A DNA stretch of 64,000 nucleotides, from contig NZ_LR134331.1 in NCBI RefSeq assembly GCF_900636965.1, positions 1,550,001 to 1,614,000 on the forward strand. Direction: 5' to 3'. A model generated the notes under the pieces. That model searched no databases. It was not told where the DNA came from and was given only the letters and a program-made list of their open reading frames with translations. Source of the DNA: Lacticaseibacillus rhamnosus (GTDB lineage Bacteria > Bacillota > Bacilli > Lactobacillales > Lactobacillaceae). The translations under genes and the position numbers were made by a program. Positions 54,488 to 64,000 of the stretch are shown here, in pieces (within the stretch, counting starts at the first letter, position 1; each line of letters starts with the position of its first letter).

Positions 54488-54760
54488 ATAAATAGTGCCT
54501 ACTTTCTAAGCGATCGTTTGGTTCTTATTATAGCAGAGCGTATCGGACACGGGTAGAAGCTGGTATTTAACGAATCAAGCGGTTAAGGCCTCATGCACTT
54601 GCAAGCCTAGCCGTTTAAGTTGGCATCGTTATAAGGTTCACTTAAACCCTGATACGTCAAAAGTTCTCACCACATTAAAAAAATCGGCCTTAACTTCTAA
54701 GACCGATTTTTCGATATTTGGATCAAGTTTTGTGCAATTGGTAGTGACTAAGCGTCTAAC
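54488..54760. other. Gap between dnaJ and lepA
   Basis: Contains the dnaJ terminator (54677-54711) and about 190 bases without a recognised gene, presumably holding the lepA promoter. No clear -35/-10 pair seen. Confidence 0.4.
54677..54711. terminator. Terminator of the hrcA-grpE-dnaK-dnaJ cluster
   Basis: AAATCGGCCTTAA pairs with TTCTAAGACCGATTT-type arms around a short loop, with a run of seven Ts on the minus strand and TTTTT on the plus strand. Confidence 0.82.
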
Positions 54761-55921
54761 CTACTTGCCGCCCTTAAACGCTTCTTTAACACGGTCAAAC
54801 AGCGTCCCGTTGTGTGGCGTGACATCTTCACCGCTAGCTGCTGCAAATTGCATCAAAGCAGCTTTTTGCTTTTCGTTTAAGTGCTTTGGCGTTTGAATCT
54901 CAACGGTCACAATTTCATCACCGGTACCGTTACCGCGCAGACGTGGAGCACCCTTGCCGCGGAGTCGGAATTTGGTTTGACTTTGCGTGCCGGCTGGAAT
55001 TTTTAACTCAACCGGTCCGTGAACCGTGTCAACTTTGATTTCATCACCCAAAGCTGCCTGAGCAAAACTTAACGGAATCGTCAGGTAGATCTCGGCGCCA
55101 TCACGTTGATACTTCTTGCTTGGCGCGACCCGGAAAACGATGTACAAGTCCCCGTATGGTCCGCCATTGGTGCCTGCTTCGCCAGCTTGTTGCAAGCGCA
55201 TTTGCTGACCGTCTTCAACGCCGGCCGGAACTTTGACATCAATCGTATGCCGTTCCTGTTCGTGACCAGTACCATGGCAGGTTGGGCACTTTTCTTTAAT
55301 TTCTTTACCGGTTCCACCGCAGACATCACAAACTTGGCGGGTCATCATTGCGCCAAATGCCGTATTGCGTTGTACCTGAATATAACCGCTACCATGACAC
55401 TTGTGGCAGGTTACCGGACTGGTTCCCGGTTTGGCACCACTACCATGACAAGTATGACAAACAGCTTCACGATCATAGGAAATCTTGGTATCTTTTCCAA
55501 AAATCGCTTCTTCAAAAGTCAAATCCATCCGATACTGTAAATCGGCTCCTTGCCGCGGTGCAGAAGGATTCGCCTGTGCACCACCGCCAGCGCCGCCAAA
55601 GAATTGACTGAAAATGTCGTCAAAGCCGCCGAAACCGCCTTGACCGCCACCGAAGTCACTAAACCCGCCGGCTTGACCACCATTGCCGAATCCCTGCGGA
55701 CCATCAGCAGACCCATATTGGTCATATGCGGCACGCTTTTGGGGATCAGACAGGACCTGATAGGCTTCATTGACTTCCTTAAACTTTTGCTCGGCACCGG
55801 GTGCGTGATTAAGATCGGGATGATATTTTTTTGAAAGCTTGCGAAACGCTTTACGAATTGTATCATCATCGGCATCCCTGCTCACACCGAGCGTCTCATA
55901 ATAATCTTTCTGATCCGCCAT
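54761..55921 (-). CDS. dnaJ: Chaperone protein DnaJ
   Basis: A 386-residue type I Hsp40. J domain (residues 1-70, HPD at [10 protein letters not shown]), Gly/Phe-rich linker (about 75-125), zinc-finger domain with four CxxCxGxG units ([32 protein letters not shown], about 150-215) and C-terminal substrate-binding domains. It stimulates the ATPase of DnaK and delivers substrates. Start follows GAGGAAC. A terminator-like hairpin lies between dnaK and dnaJ. Confidence 0.98.
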   Translation of the reverse strand: MADQKDYYETLGVSRDADDDTIRKAFRKLSKKYHPDLNHAPGAEQKFKEVNEAYQVLSDPQKRAAYDQYGSADGPQGFGNGGQAGGFSDFGGGQGGFGGFDDIFSQFFGGAGGGAQANPSAPRQGADLQYRMDLTFEEAIFGKDTKISYDREAVCHTCHGSGAKPGTSPVTCHKCHGSGYIQVQRNTAFGAMMTRQVCDVCGGTGKEIKEKCPTCHGTGHEQERHTIDVKVPAGVEDGQQMRLQQAGEAGTNGGPYGDLYIVFRVAPSKKYQRDGAEIYLTIPLSFAQAALGDEIKVDTVHGPVELKIPAGTQSQTKFRLRGKGAPRLRGNGTGDEIVTVEIQTPKHLNEKQKAALMQFAAASGEDVTPHNGTLFDRVKEAFKGGK

Positions 55922-55981
55922 AGTTCCTCCTCGATTCAGATCGTGACTGAAAATGCCAACTTAGCATAGCATAATTCAAAC

Positions 55982-56016
55982 AAAAAGCCAAAACCGCGCC
56001 GCGGCTTCGGCTTTTT
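55982..56016. terminator. Attenuator/terminator hairpin between dnaK and dnaJ
   Basis: AAAAAGCCAAAACC (55982-55995) pairs with GGCTTCGGCTTTTT (56003-56016) over 14 positions with two G-U on the minus strand, followed by TTTTTG-like sequence. It may lower dnaJ relative to dnaK. Confidence 0.75.
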
Positions 56017-56033
56017 GCTAATGAACTGATGCC

Positions 56034-57893
56034 TTATTTCTTATCGTCGTCGGAAACATCCTTGTAGTCACCATTAATGGTGTCATCATCCGACTTCTTG
56101 TCATCAGCCGTACCTTGGGCTGCGCCACTCGTTGCGCCACCCTGGGCTTGTTGATTCTTTTGGGCATTTTCATACAACTTAACGGTCATATCCTGAACCA
56201 GCTTGTTCAAGTCGTCCCGCTTTTGCTTCATGTCATCAAGATTGTTTTCCTGTTGCGCCTTCTTCAGTGCTTCTTGCGCATCCTTGACTTTCTTGACATC
56301 CTCTTCCGGAACCTTGCCGTCAACATCCTTCAGGGTCTTATCTGTCTGGAAGAGTAATTGGTCGACATCGTTCTTCAAATCGACTTCTTCTTTGCGCTTC
56401 TCGTCGGCTTCAGCATTTTCTTCAGCTTCCTTCTTCATGCGCTCGATTTCTTCGTCAGACAAGCCGCTGGAACTCTTGATCGTGATGTTTTGTGACTTGC
56501 CAGTGCCAAGGTCCTTTGCCGATACCTGAACGATCCCGTTCTTATCAATGTCAAACTTGACTTCGATTTGCGGAACGCCACGTGGTGCTGGCGGAATGTC
56601 GGTTAGTTCAAAGCGACCAAGCGTCTTGTCATCTGCCGCCATTGGACGTTCACCTTGAAGTACGTGAATATCGACAGCTGGTTGATTGTCCGCAGCAGTT
56701 GAGAATACCTGACTCTTAGAGGTTGGAATGGTGGTGTTGCGGTCGATCAGCTTGGTGAAGACACCGCCCATGGTTTCAATCCCTAATGATAGCGGCGTAA
56801 CATCCAGCAAAACAACATCCTTCACGTCACCGGAAATGACACCACCCTGAACGGCAGCACCTAGCGCAACCGCTTCGTCTGGGTTGATGCTGTGGTCCGG
56901 ATCTTTGCCAGTCCATTCCTTAACTGCTTGTTGAACAGCAGGGATCCGTGTTGAACCACCATTTAAGATTACTTTGTCAATATCTGCATTCGTCAATTTA
57001 GCATCTTTCAGCGCATTTTCAACTGGCACCTTGGTCTTAGCAACCAAGTCGGCGGTCATTTCGTCAAATTGTGCACGGGTTAAAGTGCGTTCCAAGTGCA
57101 ATGGGCCGTTGGGGCCGGCAGAAATAAATGGCAAGCTGATTTGCGTCTGGGTCACACCGGAAAGATCCTTCTTGGCTTTTTCGGCTGCATCCTTCAGGCG
57201 TTGCATTGCCATTTTGTCTTTAGACAGGTCAATGTTGTTATCCTTTTTGAATTCGGAAACAAGCCAGTCGATGATCTTGTTATCAAAATCATCCCCGCCT
57301 AAATGAGTATCGCCATTGGTTGACAGCACTTCGAAGACCCCATCACCTAACTGCAGGATGGAAACATCAAATGTCCCGCCGCCAAGGTCGTAAACCAAAA
57401 TCTTTTCGTCTTTGTCACCTTTATCCAGACCATAAGCCAAGGCTGACGCGGTTGGTTCGTTGATAATCCGTTGAACATTCAAACCAGCGATCTTACCGGC
57501 ATCCTTGGTTGCCTGACGCTGACTGTCGTTAAAGTAAGCCGGAACTGTGATAACCGCATCTTTAACCGGTTCGCCCAGATAGTCTTCAGAAAATTTCTTG
57601 ATGTACTGTAGAATCATCGCTGAAATTTCTTGCGGGGTGTATTCTTTATCGCCAACCTTAACCTTATAGTTAGCTTCGCCCATGTGACGCTTAATTGACA
57701 CGATGGTATCCGGGTTAGTGATTGCCTGGCGTTTTGCCACTTCACCGACTTGGATTTCACCATCTTTAAATGCGACAACAGATGGCGTGGTGCGATTGCC
57801 TTCCGGGTTGGTGATGATTTTTGGCTGATTGCCTTCCAAAACCGCAACTGCAGAGTTGGTGGTTCCTAAGTCAATACCAATAACTTTACTCAT
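56034..57893 (-). CDS. dnaK: Molecular chaperone DnaK (Hsp70)
   Basis: A 619-residue Hsp70. The ATPase domain starts [14 protein letters not shown] and contains [14 protein letters not shown] (around 140), [13 protein letters not shown] (around 170) and [10 protein letters not shown] (around 310). The substrate domain follows, with [14 protein letters not shown], and a lid and a disordered tail ending [12 protein letters not shown]. It works with GrpE and DnaJ in protein folding. Second to third position in the CIRCE-controlled cluster. Confidence 0.99.
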   Translation of the reverse strand: MSKVIGIDLGTTNSAVAVLEGNQPKIITNPEGNRTTPSVVAFKDGEIQVGEVAKRQAITNPDTIVSIKRHMGEANYKVKVGDKEYTPQEISAMILQYIKKFSEDYLGEPVKDAVITVPAYFNDSQRQATKDAGKIAGLNVQRIINEPTASALAYGLDKGDKDEKILVYDLGGGTFDVSILQLGDGVFEVLSTNGDTHLGGDDFDNKIIDWLVSEFKKDNNIDLSKDKMAMQRLKDAAEKAKKDLSGVTQTQISLPFISAGPNGPLHLERTLTRAQFDEMTADLVAKTKVPVENALKDAKLTNADIDKVILNGGSTRIPAVQQAVKEWTGKDPDHSINPDEAVALGAAVQGGVISGDVKDVVLLDVTPLSLGIETMGGVFTKLIDRNTTIPTSKSQVFSTAADNQPAVDIHVLQGERPMAADDKTLGRFELTDIPPAPRGVPQIEVKFDIDKNGIVQVSAKDLGTGKSQNITIKSSSGLSDEEIERMKKEAEENAEADEKRKEEVDLKNDVDQLLFQTDKTLKDVDGKVPEEDVKKVKDAQEALKKAQQENNLDDMKQKRDDLNKLVQDMTVKLYENAQKNQQAQGGATSGAAQGTADDKKSDDDTINGDYKDVSDDDKK

Positions 57894-57922
57894 ATTTTTA
57901 TACCTTCTTTATTTCAGATTAA

Positions 57923-58516
57923 TTATTTAGCGACAACGACCATAGCAGGGCGCAGAACCCGATCCTTGAGATAATACCCTTTTTGTAGTACCTGCGCGAC
58001 CGTGTCAGCGGGATGTTGGTCATCCGCCGCCACGGTTTGTACTGCCTGTTGGGTATTCGGATCGAACTTGTCGCCAGCACCATCAATCGCAGTGATGCCA
58101 TTTTCCTTCAAGGCGCGTTCCAGATGATCGTAAACCATCTGCACACCTTTTTTGAGTGAGGCCGCACTGTCATCTTTGGCTTCGGTTGCAAGCGCACGCT
58201 CTAAATTGTCAACTACCGGCAAAATCGCCTTGGCTAACTTCTGGCCGTCGTACTTCAACATTTTTTGCTGCTCTTTTTCAAACCGCGCATTCATGTTTTG
58301 AATCTCTGCAGCCGCGCGCAAATACTTGTCTTCGAATGCATCACGCTCTTGCTTCAGTTGTTCACCATCATGCTTGCTGGTTTTCAATTGCTCATTAAGA
58401 TCAGCAATGCTTTCCTGCAGAATTTCTTCTTTTAGCGAAGTCTCAGGCGTGTCAGCAGCGTGCTTGGCGTCTTTGGCGGTATCTGCAGCAGTTTGCTTTG
58501 CTTTTTGTTCTGCCAT
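57923..58516 (-). CDS. grpE: Nucleotide exchange factor GrpE
   Basis: A 197-residue DnaK exchange factor. A long N-terminal coiled coil (about 30-90) precedes the family's central FEKEQQKMLKYDGQKLAKAILPVVDNLERAL and the C-terminal beta domain FDPNTQQAVQTV...VLQKGYYLKDRVLRPAMV. ATG at 58516 (MAEQKAKQ) has GGGAGG upstream; the seven earlier codons overlap that site. Between hrcA and dnaK. Confidence 0.97.
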   Translation of the reverse strand: MAEQKAKQTAADTAKDAKHAADTPETSLKEEILQESIADLNEQLKTSKHDGEQLKQERDAFEDKYLRAAAEIQNMNARFEKEQQKMLKYDGQKLAKAILPVVDNLERALATEAKDDSAASLKKGVQMVYDHLERALKENGITAIDGAGDKFDPNTQQAVQTVAADDQHPADTVAQVLQKGYYLKDRVLRPAMVVVAK

Positions 58517-58585
58517 GGTATCCTCCCTTTTAACCACATCTATTCGCGCAATTGGTTAACGTTAACAGATGCTTGTTATCATCTA

Positions 58586-59632
58586 TCATTGATCAAAGTT
58601 GGCGTAATAGTCCGTCAACCGTTTAGCCAGCTCCTCTCGGAAAACATCCAACAGTCCGATCATCTTGGAATACGGCATCTGGGTTGGCCCTAATAAGGCA
58701 ATCATTCCCGTGCCGTGGTCACCGACATCATAACTGGCGGTAATCAAGCTGAGATTGGCCAGATCAATTGGCTTTAACTCCGGACCTAGACGAACCGTGA
58801 CCGGTGTTTGGCGAACCGGTCCGCCAAGCAGTTCGGTAAGATCACCGTGATCAGCATCAATCAAGGACATAATCTTTTTCAACTCGTGAATATCCGAGTC
58901 GCCGAGATAGTCCATTAAATTTAAGCGCCCACCCACATAGAAACGCTCTGAAGCGGCGGACTTTAAGACATTACCGAAGATATCCAGGAAGCCTTCAGGA
59001 CTGGTCAGATACTGCATCAGCATCGACGGAACATCAGTCTTTAGCCGCTGAGCAACTTGAATAAGCGGCAAACCGACCAGCTGATCATTGACAATGCGAA
59101 TCGCCTTTTCCAGCTCGTCAGATGAGATGCTTTCAGGAACGGTGAAAACCTGATTTTCAACATTGCCGTTGTTCGTCACTAAAATCGCCATAACTTGGTG
59201 ATTGCCCAACGGTACAAGTCGAAATCCGGTCAATTTAATGTTATTCACTTCTGGCCCTAAGCTGATCGCCGTGTAACTGGTCAGATTGGATAAAATCTGC
59301 GCACTTTGCGCCACAATTTCATCCATCTTATTGTAGCGTTGACCGAATGCTTGCTTGATCGTGGCTAGTTCACGGTGGGAAACACGCACTGGCTCGACCA
59401 GATGATCAAGATAGTAGCGATAGCCTTGAGTCGAGGGTACTCGACCGGAACTGCTATGGGTCTTGGTGATCAAACCGGCGTCTTCCAGCGATGCCATATC
59501 ATTGCGGATCGTGGCGGAACTGACATGAACCGGCAGTTCCTGCATTAACGTCTTGGAACCGACCGGCTGCCCACTTTCAGTAAACAGGCGGATGATTTCT
59601 TTTAAGACGAGCAATTGCCGTTTCGTCAACAT
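58586..59632 (-). CDS. hrcA: Heat-inducible transcription repressor HrcA
   Basis: A 348-residue repressor that binds CIRCE elements and depends on GroE for activity. The N-terminal winged helix contains [18 protein letters not shown] (around 37-54) and [20 protein letters not shown] (around 56-75), both signatures of HrcA. The remainder is the GAF-like dimerisation region. First gene of the hrcA-grpE-dnaK-dnaJ cluster, directly behind a CIRCE operator, so it represses its own operon. Confidence 0.98.
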   Translation of the reverse strand: MLTKRQLLVLKEIIRLFTESGQPVGSKTLMQELPVHVSSATIRNDMASLEDAGLITKTHSSSGRVPSTQGYRYYLDHLVEPVRVSHRELATIKQAFGQRYNKMDEIVAQSAQILSNLTSYTAISLGPEVNNIKLTGFRLVPLGNHQVMAILVTNNGNVENQVFTVPESISSDELEKAIRIVNDQLVGLPLIQVAQRLKTDVPSMLMQYLTSPEGFLDIFGNVLKSAASERFYVGGRLNLMDYLGDSDIHELKKIMSLIDADHGDLTELLGGPVRQTPVTVRLGPELKPIDLANLSLITASYDVGDHGTGMIALLGPTQMPYSKMIGLLDVFREELAKRLTDYYANFDQ

Positions 59633-59647
59633 TTTCTCACCTCACCT

Positions 59648-59674
59648 TTAGCACTCGTTTCACATGAGTGCTAA
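59648..59674 (-). promoter_or_regulatory. CIRCE operator (HrcA binding site)
   Basis: TTAGCACTC, nine-base spacer, GAGTGCTAA: an exact CIRCE inverted repeat between the promoter and hrcA. Confidence 0.97.
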
Positions 59675-59684
59675 TACACTAAAT

Positions 59685-59713
59685 AATATACCAAGCGCCG
59701 TTAGCAAAGTCAA
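59685..59713 (-). promoter_or_regulatory. Promoter of the hrcA-grpE-dnaK-dnaJ cluster
   Basis: TTGACT (59708-59713), 17-base spacer, TATATT (59685-59690) on the minus strand, ten bases ahead of the CIRCE element. Confidence 0.88.
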
Positions 59714-59789
59714 GGTAGGATTGCTAAAATGTTCCATCAACAGCCAACTGCGGTTAGATCTTTTGTCATATCCGAAGCATGATTCATCA

Positions 59790-60935
59790 TTAGACCAGTG
59801 GCTCATCAAGTAGGAATTGTTGGAAAACCTCATTTCCCAAAAATTTGCCGCGATTCGTCAGTCGGATATAGCCATTTTGGCGCTCGATTAACCCTTGGCT
59901 TTCCAGCTCCGGAACCGTCTCGCCGTAAACCGCATCGACCGTCATATGATAGCGGCGATAAAAACGATCTTCATTGACGCCTGCCATGGTGCGTAAGCCA
60001 AGAAACATTTCTTCCTCAATTTGCTCAGAAACCGGTACTAAATGATGGGCCAGAACCGGTAAATGGTCGGCATGCAACGGTGCCAGATACTGTTTGATCG
60101 GCCCATAATTATGATACCGGTCACGACCGAGATAGCCAAATGCGCCTGCCCCGAAGCCAAAATATTTATCATTTTGCCAATAAAGTAGATTGTGCCGACA
60201 TTGATACCCTGTTTTGGCAAAATTACTAATCTCATATTGATGCCGTCCGTGAGCTTCCATTAAGTCGATGGCATCTTGGTACATATCAGCTTCAACGTCT
60301 TGCGTCGGCAACCGCAGCTTTCCTTGACGCATGAGATTATAAAAAATCGTCTTGCGCTCCAGGATCAATGAATAGGTCGAGTAATGTGGCAAGTCCAATG
60401 CCAAAGCTTTTTGAAGGCTGTTCAAAAAGTCATCGCGGCTTTGATCAGGCAGGCGAAAAATCAAATCAATCGATAAGTTGTCAAACCCGACTTTTCTAGC
60501 ATTGCCGATCGCTGTATAAACATCTTTTGCTCGGTGAATCCGACCAATGCGCTTCAAGACGTCATCATTAAACGATTGCACGCCAATCGACAACCGGTTA
60601 ACCCCAAAGTCGTGTAAGACCTGTAACTTGTCGGTGGTCAGTAAGTCATTGGGATTGGCTTCAAAGGTAAATTCACCGTGATCAAAATGAAGAATATCGC
60701 GAATACCTTGGCACAAAACGGCAAGCTGTTGCGGTGTCAGCGTTGTTGGGGTGCCACCGCCAACATAAACCGTTTCAATTTTTTCTTCTGGATGCTCTGC
60801 CATCACCATGCGCATTTCTTTGAGCAACATGGCGACATAATCATCGACCGGCTGACCTTCAATAAACACCTTATTAAAATCGCAATAGTAACAAATATGC
60901 TCGCAAAACGGTATGTGGATATATGCGCCTGCCAT
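59790..60935 (-). CDS. hemW: Radical SAM heme chaperone HemW-like protein
   Basis: A 381-residue radical SAM protein. The cluster motif is CEHICYYCDF (CxxxCxxC, residues about 10-17), followed by YVGGGTPTTL (around 57-66), LSIGVQSFNDDVLKRIGR and a C-terminal HemN-like domain. It is of the HemW type often annotated as oxygen-independent coproporphyrinogen oxidase. The family is now seen as a heme chaperone. It lies one base after ribF, in the truB-ribF-hemW string. Confidence 0.92.
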   Translation of the reverse strand: MAGAYIHIPFCEHICYYCDFNKVFIEGQPVDDYVAMLLKEMRMVMAEHPEEKIETVYVGGGTPTTLTPQQLAVLCQGIRDILHFDHGEFTFEANPNDLLTTDKLQVLHDFGVNRLSIGVQSFNDDVLKRIGRIHRAKDVYTAIGNARKVGFDNLSIDLIFRLPDQSRDDFLNSLQKALALDLPHYSTYSLILERKTIFYNLMRQGKLRLPTQDVEADMYQDAIDLMEAHGRHQYEISNFAKTGYQCRHNLLYWQNDKYFGFGAGAFGYLGRDRYHNYGPIKQYLAPLHADHLPVLAHHLVPVSEQIEEEMFLGLRTMAGVNEDRFYRRYHMTVDAVYGETVPELESQGLIERQNGYIRLTNRGKFLGNEVFQQFLLDEPLV

Positions 60936-60936
60936 G

Positions 60937-61884
60937 TTAATCCTTCCTCACCCGAAAATATTGGCGAACGGTTTGTTCATCTGTCTTTAACTGCGCAATC
61001 AAAGCATCGGCACCGGCAAACTTGACCTCACCGCGTAAGTAGTGGTACCAACGGACTTGAACCGTTTTACCATAGATCATCTGGTTAAAATCAAGCAGGT
61101 TAATTTCAAGCGTTACCGCCCGATCATCTCCAAATGTGACATTGCGGCCAATTGAAGCCATTCCTAAGTACCAAGTATCATCAACTTTGACGGTCACAGC
61201 ATAGATGCCAATACCTGGAAGCCGCTGTTGGCCCAATGTGGTTAAATTAATCGTCGGGAAACCAAGCAAGCGGCCACGCGCCTCACCATGAACTACCTTG
61301 CCTGTTGTCAGATAGACATAACCTAATAATTCGTTGGCGGTGTCAATATCGCCACGGTCTAATGCATCGCGAATACGGGTCGAACTGATCTTCTTGCCGT
61401 CCTCAGCCAGCTTAGGGACACTGACGACTTCAAAGCGACCGCGCGCATATTCCGGCAATAATGCCATATTGGCCACAGCGCGTTTGCCATACGTATAGTC
61501 AAAACCGGCCACAACCGCAGCCGCTTTTAGCCCGACCAAATAATCATCAACAAATGCTTGCGGCGATAAAGCAGCAAATGCTGGTGTAAAGTGGACAAAA
61601 TACAATAGATCCACGCCAAATTGCTGCATTAAGGCAATTTTTTCTTCCCGGGTCGATAAATACCGAATCGCCGTTTTGGCAACGCCACGGTACACGATCG
61701 CCGGATGCATATCAAATGTCATCACAGCAAGTGGCAGTTTTTTTGCAAGGGCAACTCGTTTACCCGCTTGAATCACCGCTTGATGGCCACGATGGACCCC
61801 GTCAAAGAAGCCCAGTGTTAGGACAATGGGCTGCGGTGGTGCCGCTGATGCCTGCAGTGGCGGTTGAATATCAATGACTTTCAT
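60937..61884 (-). CDS. ribF: Bifunctional riboflavin kinase/FAD synthetase
   Basis: A 315-residue enzyme converting riboflavin to FMN and FAD. The N-terminal adenylyltransferase domain has LGFFDGVHRGHQAVI (around 24-38) and the late KKISSTRIRDAL motif (around 163). The C-terminal flavokinase domain has GRLLGFPTINL (around 204-214). Length normal. It is preceded by truB at a distance of seven bases. Confidence 0.97.
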   Translation of the reverse strand: MKVIDIQPPLQASAAPPQPIVLTLGFFDGVHRGHQAVIQAGKRVALAKKLPLAVMTFDMHPAIVYRGVAKTAIRYLSTREEKIALMQQFGVDLLYFVHFTPAFAALSPQAFVDDYLVGLKAAAVVAGFDYTYGKRAVANMALLPEYARGRFEVVSVPKLAEDGKKISSTRIRDALDRGDIDTANELLGYVYLTTGKVVHGEARGRLLGFPTINLTTLGQQRLPGIGIYAVTVKVDDTWYLGMASIGRNVTFGDDRAVTLEINLLDFNQMIYGKTVQVRWYHYLRGEVKFAGADALIAQLKTDEQTVRQYFRVRKD

Positions 61885-61891
61885 TCAATTA

Positions 61892-62797
61892 TCACTCATT
61901 CTTTTCATTCGTTAAAAACATCATATCAGGTCGATACTGATCGTGATCCAAGCGATAAATCGCCTTTAAAACCCCGGCATAATGCAACCGAATCCGTGGG
62001 GCTTGCAATTTAAGCGTTAAAAACCGACCATGCGTCACATCTTCGTATTGCTCCGGCGTCAAATCTACTTGCGGTAACGCCGCAAATGCGATGTCAATCG
62101 GTTGAATAACAGCAGACAGTGTCCCGATTTTTGCGTGTTGTTCCAGATCCGCAAGACTCACTGCCTGCGCGAGGGTGAAGCCGCCACTTTTAATCCGCGT
62201 CAACTGACTCATCACGGCAGCGACTCCCAGCGTGCGGCCAACATCAACGGCTAAAGTGCGAATGTAAGTCCCTTTTGAAACCGCAGCCTCAAATTTAAAT
62301 CGCTGCGTTCCCTGCTTTGGATCGAATATTGGCTCACTGGTTCGTTTGAATTGCTTAACTGTCACTTGTCGTTTTGGACGCTCAACGGTTTCCCCTCTCC
62401 GGGCATACTCGTACAACCGTTTGCCATTAACTTTGACTGCCGAAAACATTGGCGGTATCTGGGTAATTTCGCCTGTCCATTGCCTCAATGCTTGGTCAAG
62501 TTCTGCTTGCGTAATCGGGTTAGCTAAAGGTGTGCGCGTTACCACATCGCCGTCAAGATCTTCGGTTGTTGTCGCAAAGCCGAGTGTAATTTCGCCGGTA
62601 TAGACCTTTCCACTGGCCATCAATTGTGGGACTGCTTTGGTTGCCGCACCAATCGCCAGTGGCAACACCCCATCAACACTTGGATCAAGCGTGCCTGAAT
62701 GCCCGATTTTTTTGATGTGCAGAATCTTGCGCGCATGATAGACAGCATCCGCGCTGGTCATGCCGACTGGTTTATATAACGGAAGAATGCCGTTCAT
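61892..62797 (-). CDS. truB: tRNA pseudouridine-55 synthase
   Basis: A 301-residue enzyme forming pseudouridine 55 in the T loop of tRNAs. The catalytic motif GHSGTLDPSVDGVLPL (around 37-52, Asp in GTLDP) is intact, along with VSKGTYIRTLAVDVG (around 175) and the PUA-like C-terminus. ATG at 62797 (MNGILPLYKP) has AAAGGAG upstream; the six earlier in-frame codons overlap it. Normally adjacent to rbfA, but here a TerC-type gene lies between. Confidence 0.96.
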   Translation of the reverse strand: MNGILPLYKPVGMTSADAVYHARKILHIKKIGHSGTLDPSVDGVLPLAIGAATKAVPQLMASGKVYTGEITLGFATTTEDLDGDVVTRTPLANPITQAELDQALRQWTGEITQIPPMFSAVKVNGKRLYEYARRGETVERPKRQVTVKQFKRTSEPIFDPKQGTQRFKFEAAVSKGTYIRTLAVDVGRTLGVAAVMSQLTRIKSGGFTLAQAVSLADLEQHAKIGTLSAVIQPIDIAFAALPQVDLTPEQYEDVTHGRFLTLKLQAPRIRLHYAGVLKAIYRLDHDQYRPDMMFLTNEKNE

Positions 62798-62872
62798 GAA
62801 CCCGGCTCCTTTCAAATTTTAAAATTAAGAGACAACCGTGCGTGACGATCGCTTAGCCGCAATCCATCAGTT

Positions 62873-63652
62873 TCACGACTTCGGTTTGGTGTACATACTG
62901 TGATGATGCCTGGCGTGAACGGCATGCCGCCACCCCGCCCAGATAAAGATCACCACTACCAGAACCGAAAACAGCCAGTCAGGAGTTTCAACATGGATCA
63001 TGGGAAGGCTCAATCCAAGTTTGATGGCAATTAACCCAACCAACACATAAGCCGCCGTTTCCAGCTCCGGAACTCGGTCAATGAAAGTGGTAATCACCTG
63101 TGCAACGATCCGCATCGCCAGAATACCCAAGCAACCTCCGATCAAGACAATCACCGGGTTAGGCGATACAGCTAAAGCAGCTAAAATCGAATCAACTGAA
63201 AACACAATGTCCAGACTTTCAATTTGCAAAATGGTTCCCCATAAACCATGCGTTTTGTGCTTGTGAGTGGCCGTATTGCTTTTAGGGTGACGCACTGCAT
63301 AAAAATAACTGCCGCTCATCCAAACAAGATACAAAGCTCCGACTGCTTTAATCGGCCAAAACTGCAGTAAGTAAGTTCCGAGTCCAATGGCGATGAACCG
63401 AAACAAGTACGCGCCACCCATTCCGTACATTAAGGCTTTCTTACGTTCCGATTCTACTTTAAGCTGCTCGGTCTGCGCGGCTAGAACCACCGCATTATCA
63501 ACCGACAACATACATTCCAGAAGAATTAAACTGAAAATCGTCATCAGCCCGCCAATCGAAAATGCTGACTGCCAATTGTGCGCGGAAAAAAATGGCCCGT
63601 ATAAGTCACCTAGAAACGCGATCGTAATCCTTCCTTTCTCAATGGTTATCAT
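62873..63652 (-). CDS. TerC-family membrane protein (start uncertain)
   Basis: Up to 259 residues with about seven transmembrane segments. LLECMLSVDNAVVLAAQ (around 44-60) and IESLDIVFSVDSILAAL (around 145-161) are the two acidic in-membrane motifs of the TerC family, linked to metal ion export. The only ATG (63652) overlaps the T of a TATAAT, so it may not be in the transcript. GAAAGGAAGG inside the frame is followed 6 bases later by ATC (63620-63622), which may be a non-standard start. It is inserted between rbfA and truB. Confidence 0.85.
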   Translation of the reverse strand: MITIEKGRITIAFLGDLYGPFFSAHNWQSAFSIGGLMTIFSLILLECMLSVDNAVVLAAQTEQLKVESERKKALMYGMGGAYLFRFIAIGLGTYLLQFWPIKAVGALYLVWMSGSYFYAVRHPKSNTATHKHKTHGLWGTILQIESLDIVFSVDSILAALAVSPNPVIVLIGGCLGILAMRIVAQVITTFIDRVPELETAAYVLVGLIAIKLGLSLPMIHVETPDWLFSVLVVVIFIWAGWRHAVHARHHHSMYTKPKS

Positions 63653-63679
63653 TATACCGTTCTAAATGGGAAAGCTAAA
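63650..63679 (-). promoter_or_regulatory. Probable promoter of the TerC-family gene
   Basis: TATAAT (63651-63656) on the minus strand with a 17-base spacer to TTTAGC, a weak -35. The hexamer overlaps the first ATG of the frame. Confidence 0.45.
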
Positions 63680-63755
63680 GGTGTTGAGAAGAAAGGAAGC
63701 TAGCAAAAAGTAGCCTCTTAAAAAGAATGCGGTAAATTTTCGGATTAAATTCGTC

Positions 63756-63791
63756 AAAAAAAAGAACCCCCATCACTTGAGACGGGGATTC
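63756..63791 (-). terminator. Terminator after rbfA
   Basis: Minus strand GAATCCCC (63784-63791) pairs with GGGGGTTC (63764-63771, one G-U), followed by eight Ts. Confidence 0.88.
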
Positions 63792-63801
63792 TTTAACACT
63801 A

Positions 63802-64000
63802 CTATTCGAGATTCTTACGGCGTACTTCATTAATCAACTGATCAATCCGCGCACCATATTGGACGGATTTGTCCTGAGCAAACTCAATTTCCGGTACTTT
63901 AAACAACCGAATACGCTGCCCAACCTCACGCCGAATCAACCCGCTGGCTTTATCCAAACCAGTTTGCGCTGCTTCGACTTTATCAGGCGCATCATCGAGA
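63802..64000 (-). CDS. rbfA: 30S ribosome-binding factor A, N-terminus cut by window edge
   Basis: The minus-strand frame ending at 63802 reads [54 protein letters not shown], which is the C-terminal half of RbfA, a cold-shock 16S rRNA processing and 30S maturation factor. About 66 codons are visible and the start lies beyond the right edge. In many Firmicutes it follows infB and precedes truB. A terminator follows it here. Confidence 0.93.
   Translation of the reverse strand, partial: LDDAPDKVEAAQTGLDKASGLIRREVGQRIRLFKVPEIEFAQDKSVQYGARIDQLINEVRRKNLE

Overview
The window is low-to-middle GC Firmicutes DNA with strong GGAGG-type ribosome binding sites and a Lactobacillales gene set. It has a T-box-controlled hisS-aspS operon, a CIRCE-controlled hrcA-grpE-dnaK-dnaJ cluster, and an rbfA/truB/ribF/hemW run. 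Protein sequences and gene order fit the Lacticaseibacillus casei/paracasei/rhamnosus group. I inferred this from recognised sequences, without a database search. No phage, insertion sequence, plasmid origin or CRISPR array was seen.

Left part (1-24.2 kb): mostly housekeeping. rpsU (cut by the left edge) is divergent from a PPDK regulatory protein gene. Then follow nfo, a YitT-type membrane protein, msrB, aspS-hisS with a T-box leader, an ABC-2 exporter, a HIT hydrolase, a secreted three-SH3 amidase, a HAD phosphatase, dtd, bifunctional rel, a repair/methylation operon (3-methyladenine glycosylase, DUF3013, prmA, rsmE, membrane protein), small envelope or unknown genes, tRNA-Ser(CGA), an autoregulated TetR-oxidoreductase pair and a Gfo/Idh oxidoreductase. 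Several intergenic gaps carry one family of long palindromic repeats whose arms covary between copies.

Middle part (24.2-46.0 kb): an accessory surface-protein locus, all on the minus strand. It encodes a 3390-residue Ala/Ser-rich LPQTG adhesin with a KxYKxGKxW-type signal peptide, a 906-residue secreted protein with a long glycine-rich hydrophobic domain, an orphan single Ig-like domain, a secreted CAP-domain protein with two Ig-like modules, a cytoplasmic coiled-coil protein, two GtfA/TagE-like glycosyltransferases and a separate protein resembling only the non-catalytic part of such transferases. My reading is that the transferases and the two cytoplasmic accessory proteins glycosylate and/or ready the secreted proteins for export, and that the Ig-like modules link the secreted partners at the surface. 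No secA2, secY2 or asp genes are in the window.

Right part (46.0-64 kb): housekeeping again. N-formylglutamate amidohydrolase-like protein, DUF960 protein, YbaK deacylase, apt-recJ, a small unknown protein, an ASCH protein with a small membrane protein, lepA, then dnaJ-dnaK-grpE-hrcA, hemW, ribF, truB, a TerC-type membrane protein and the 3' end of rbfA at the right edge.
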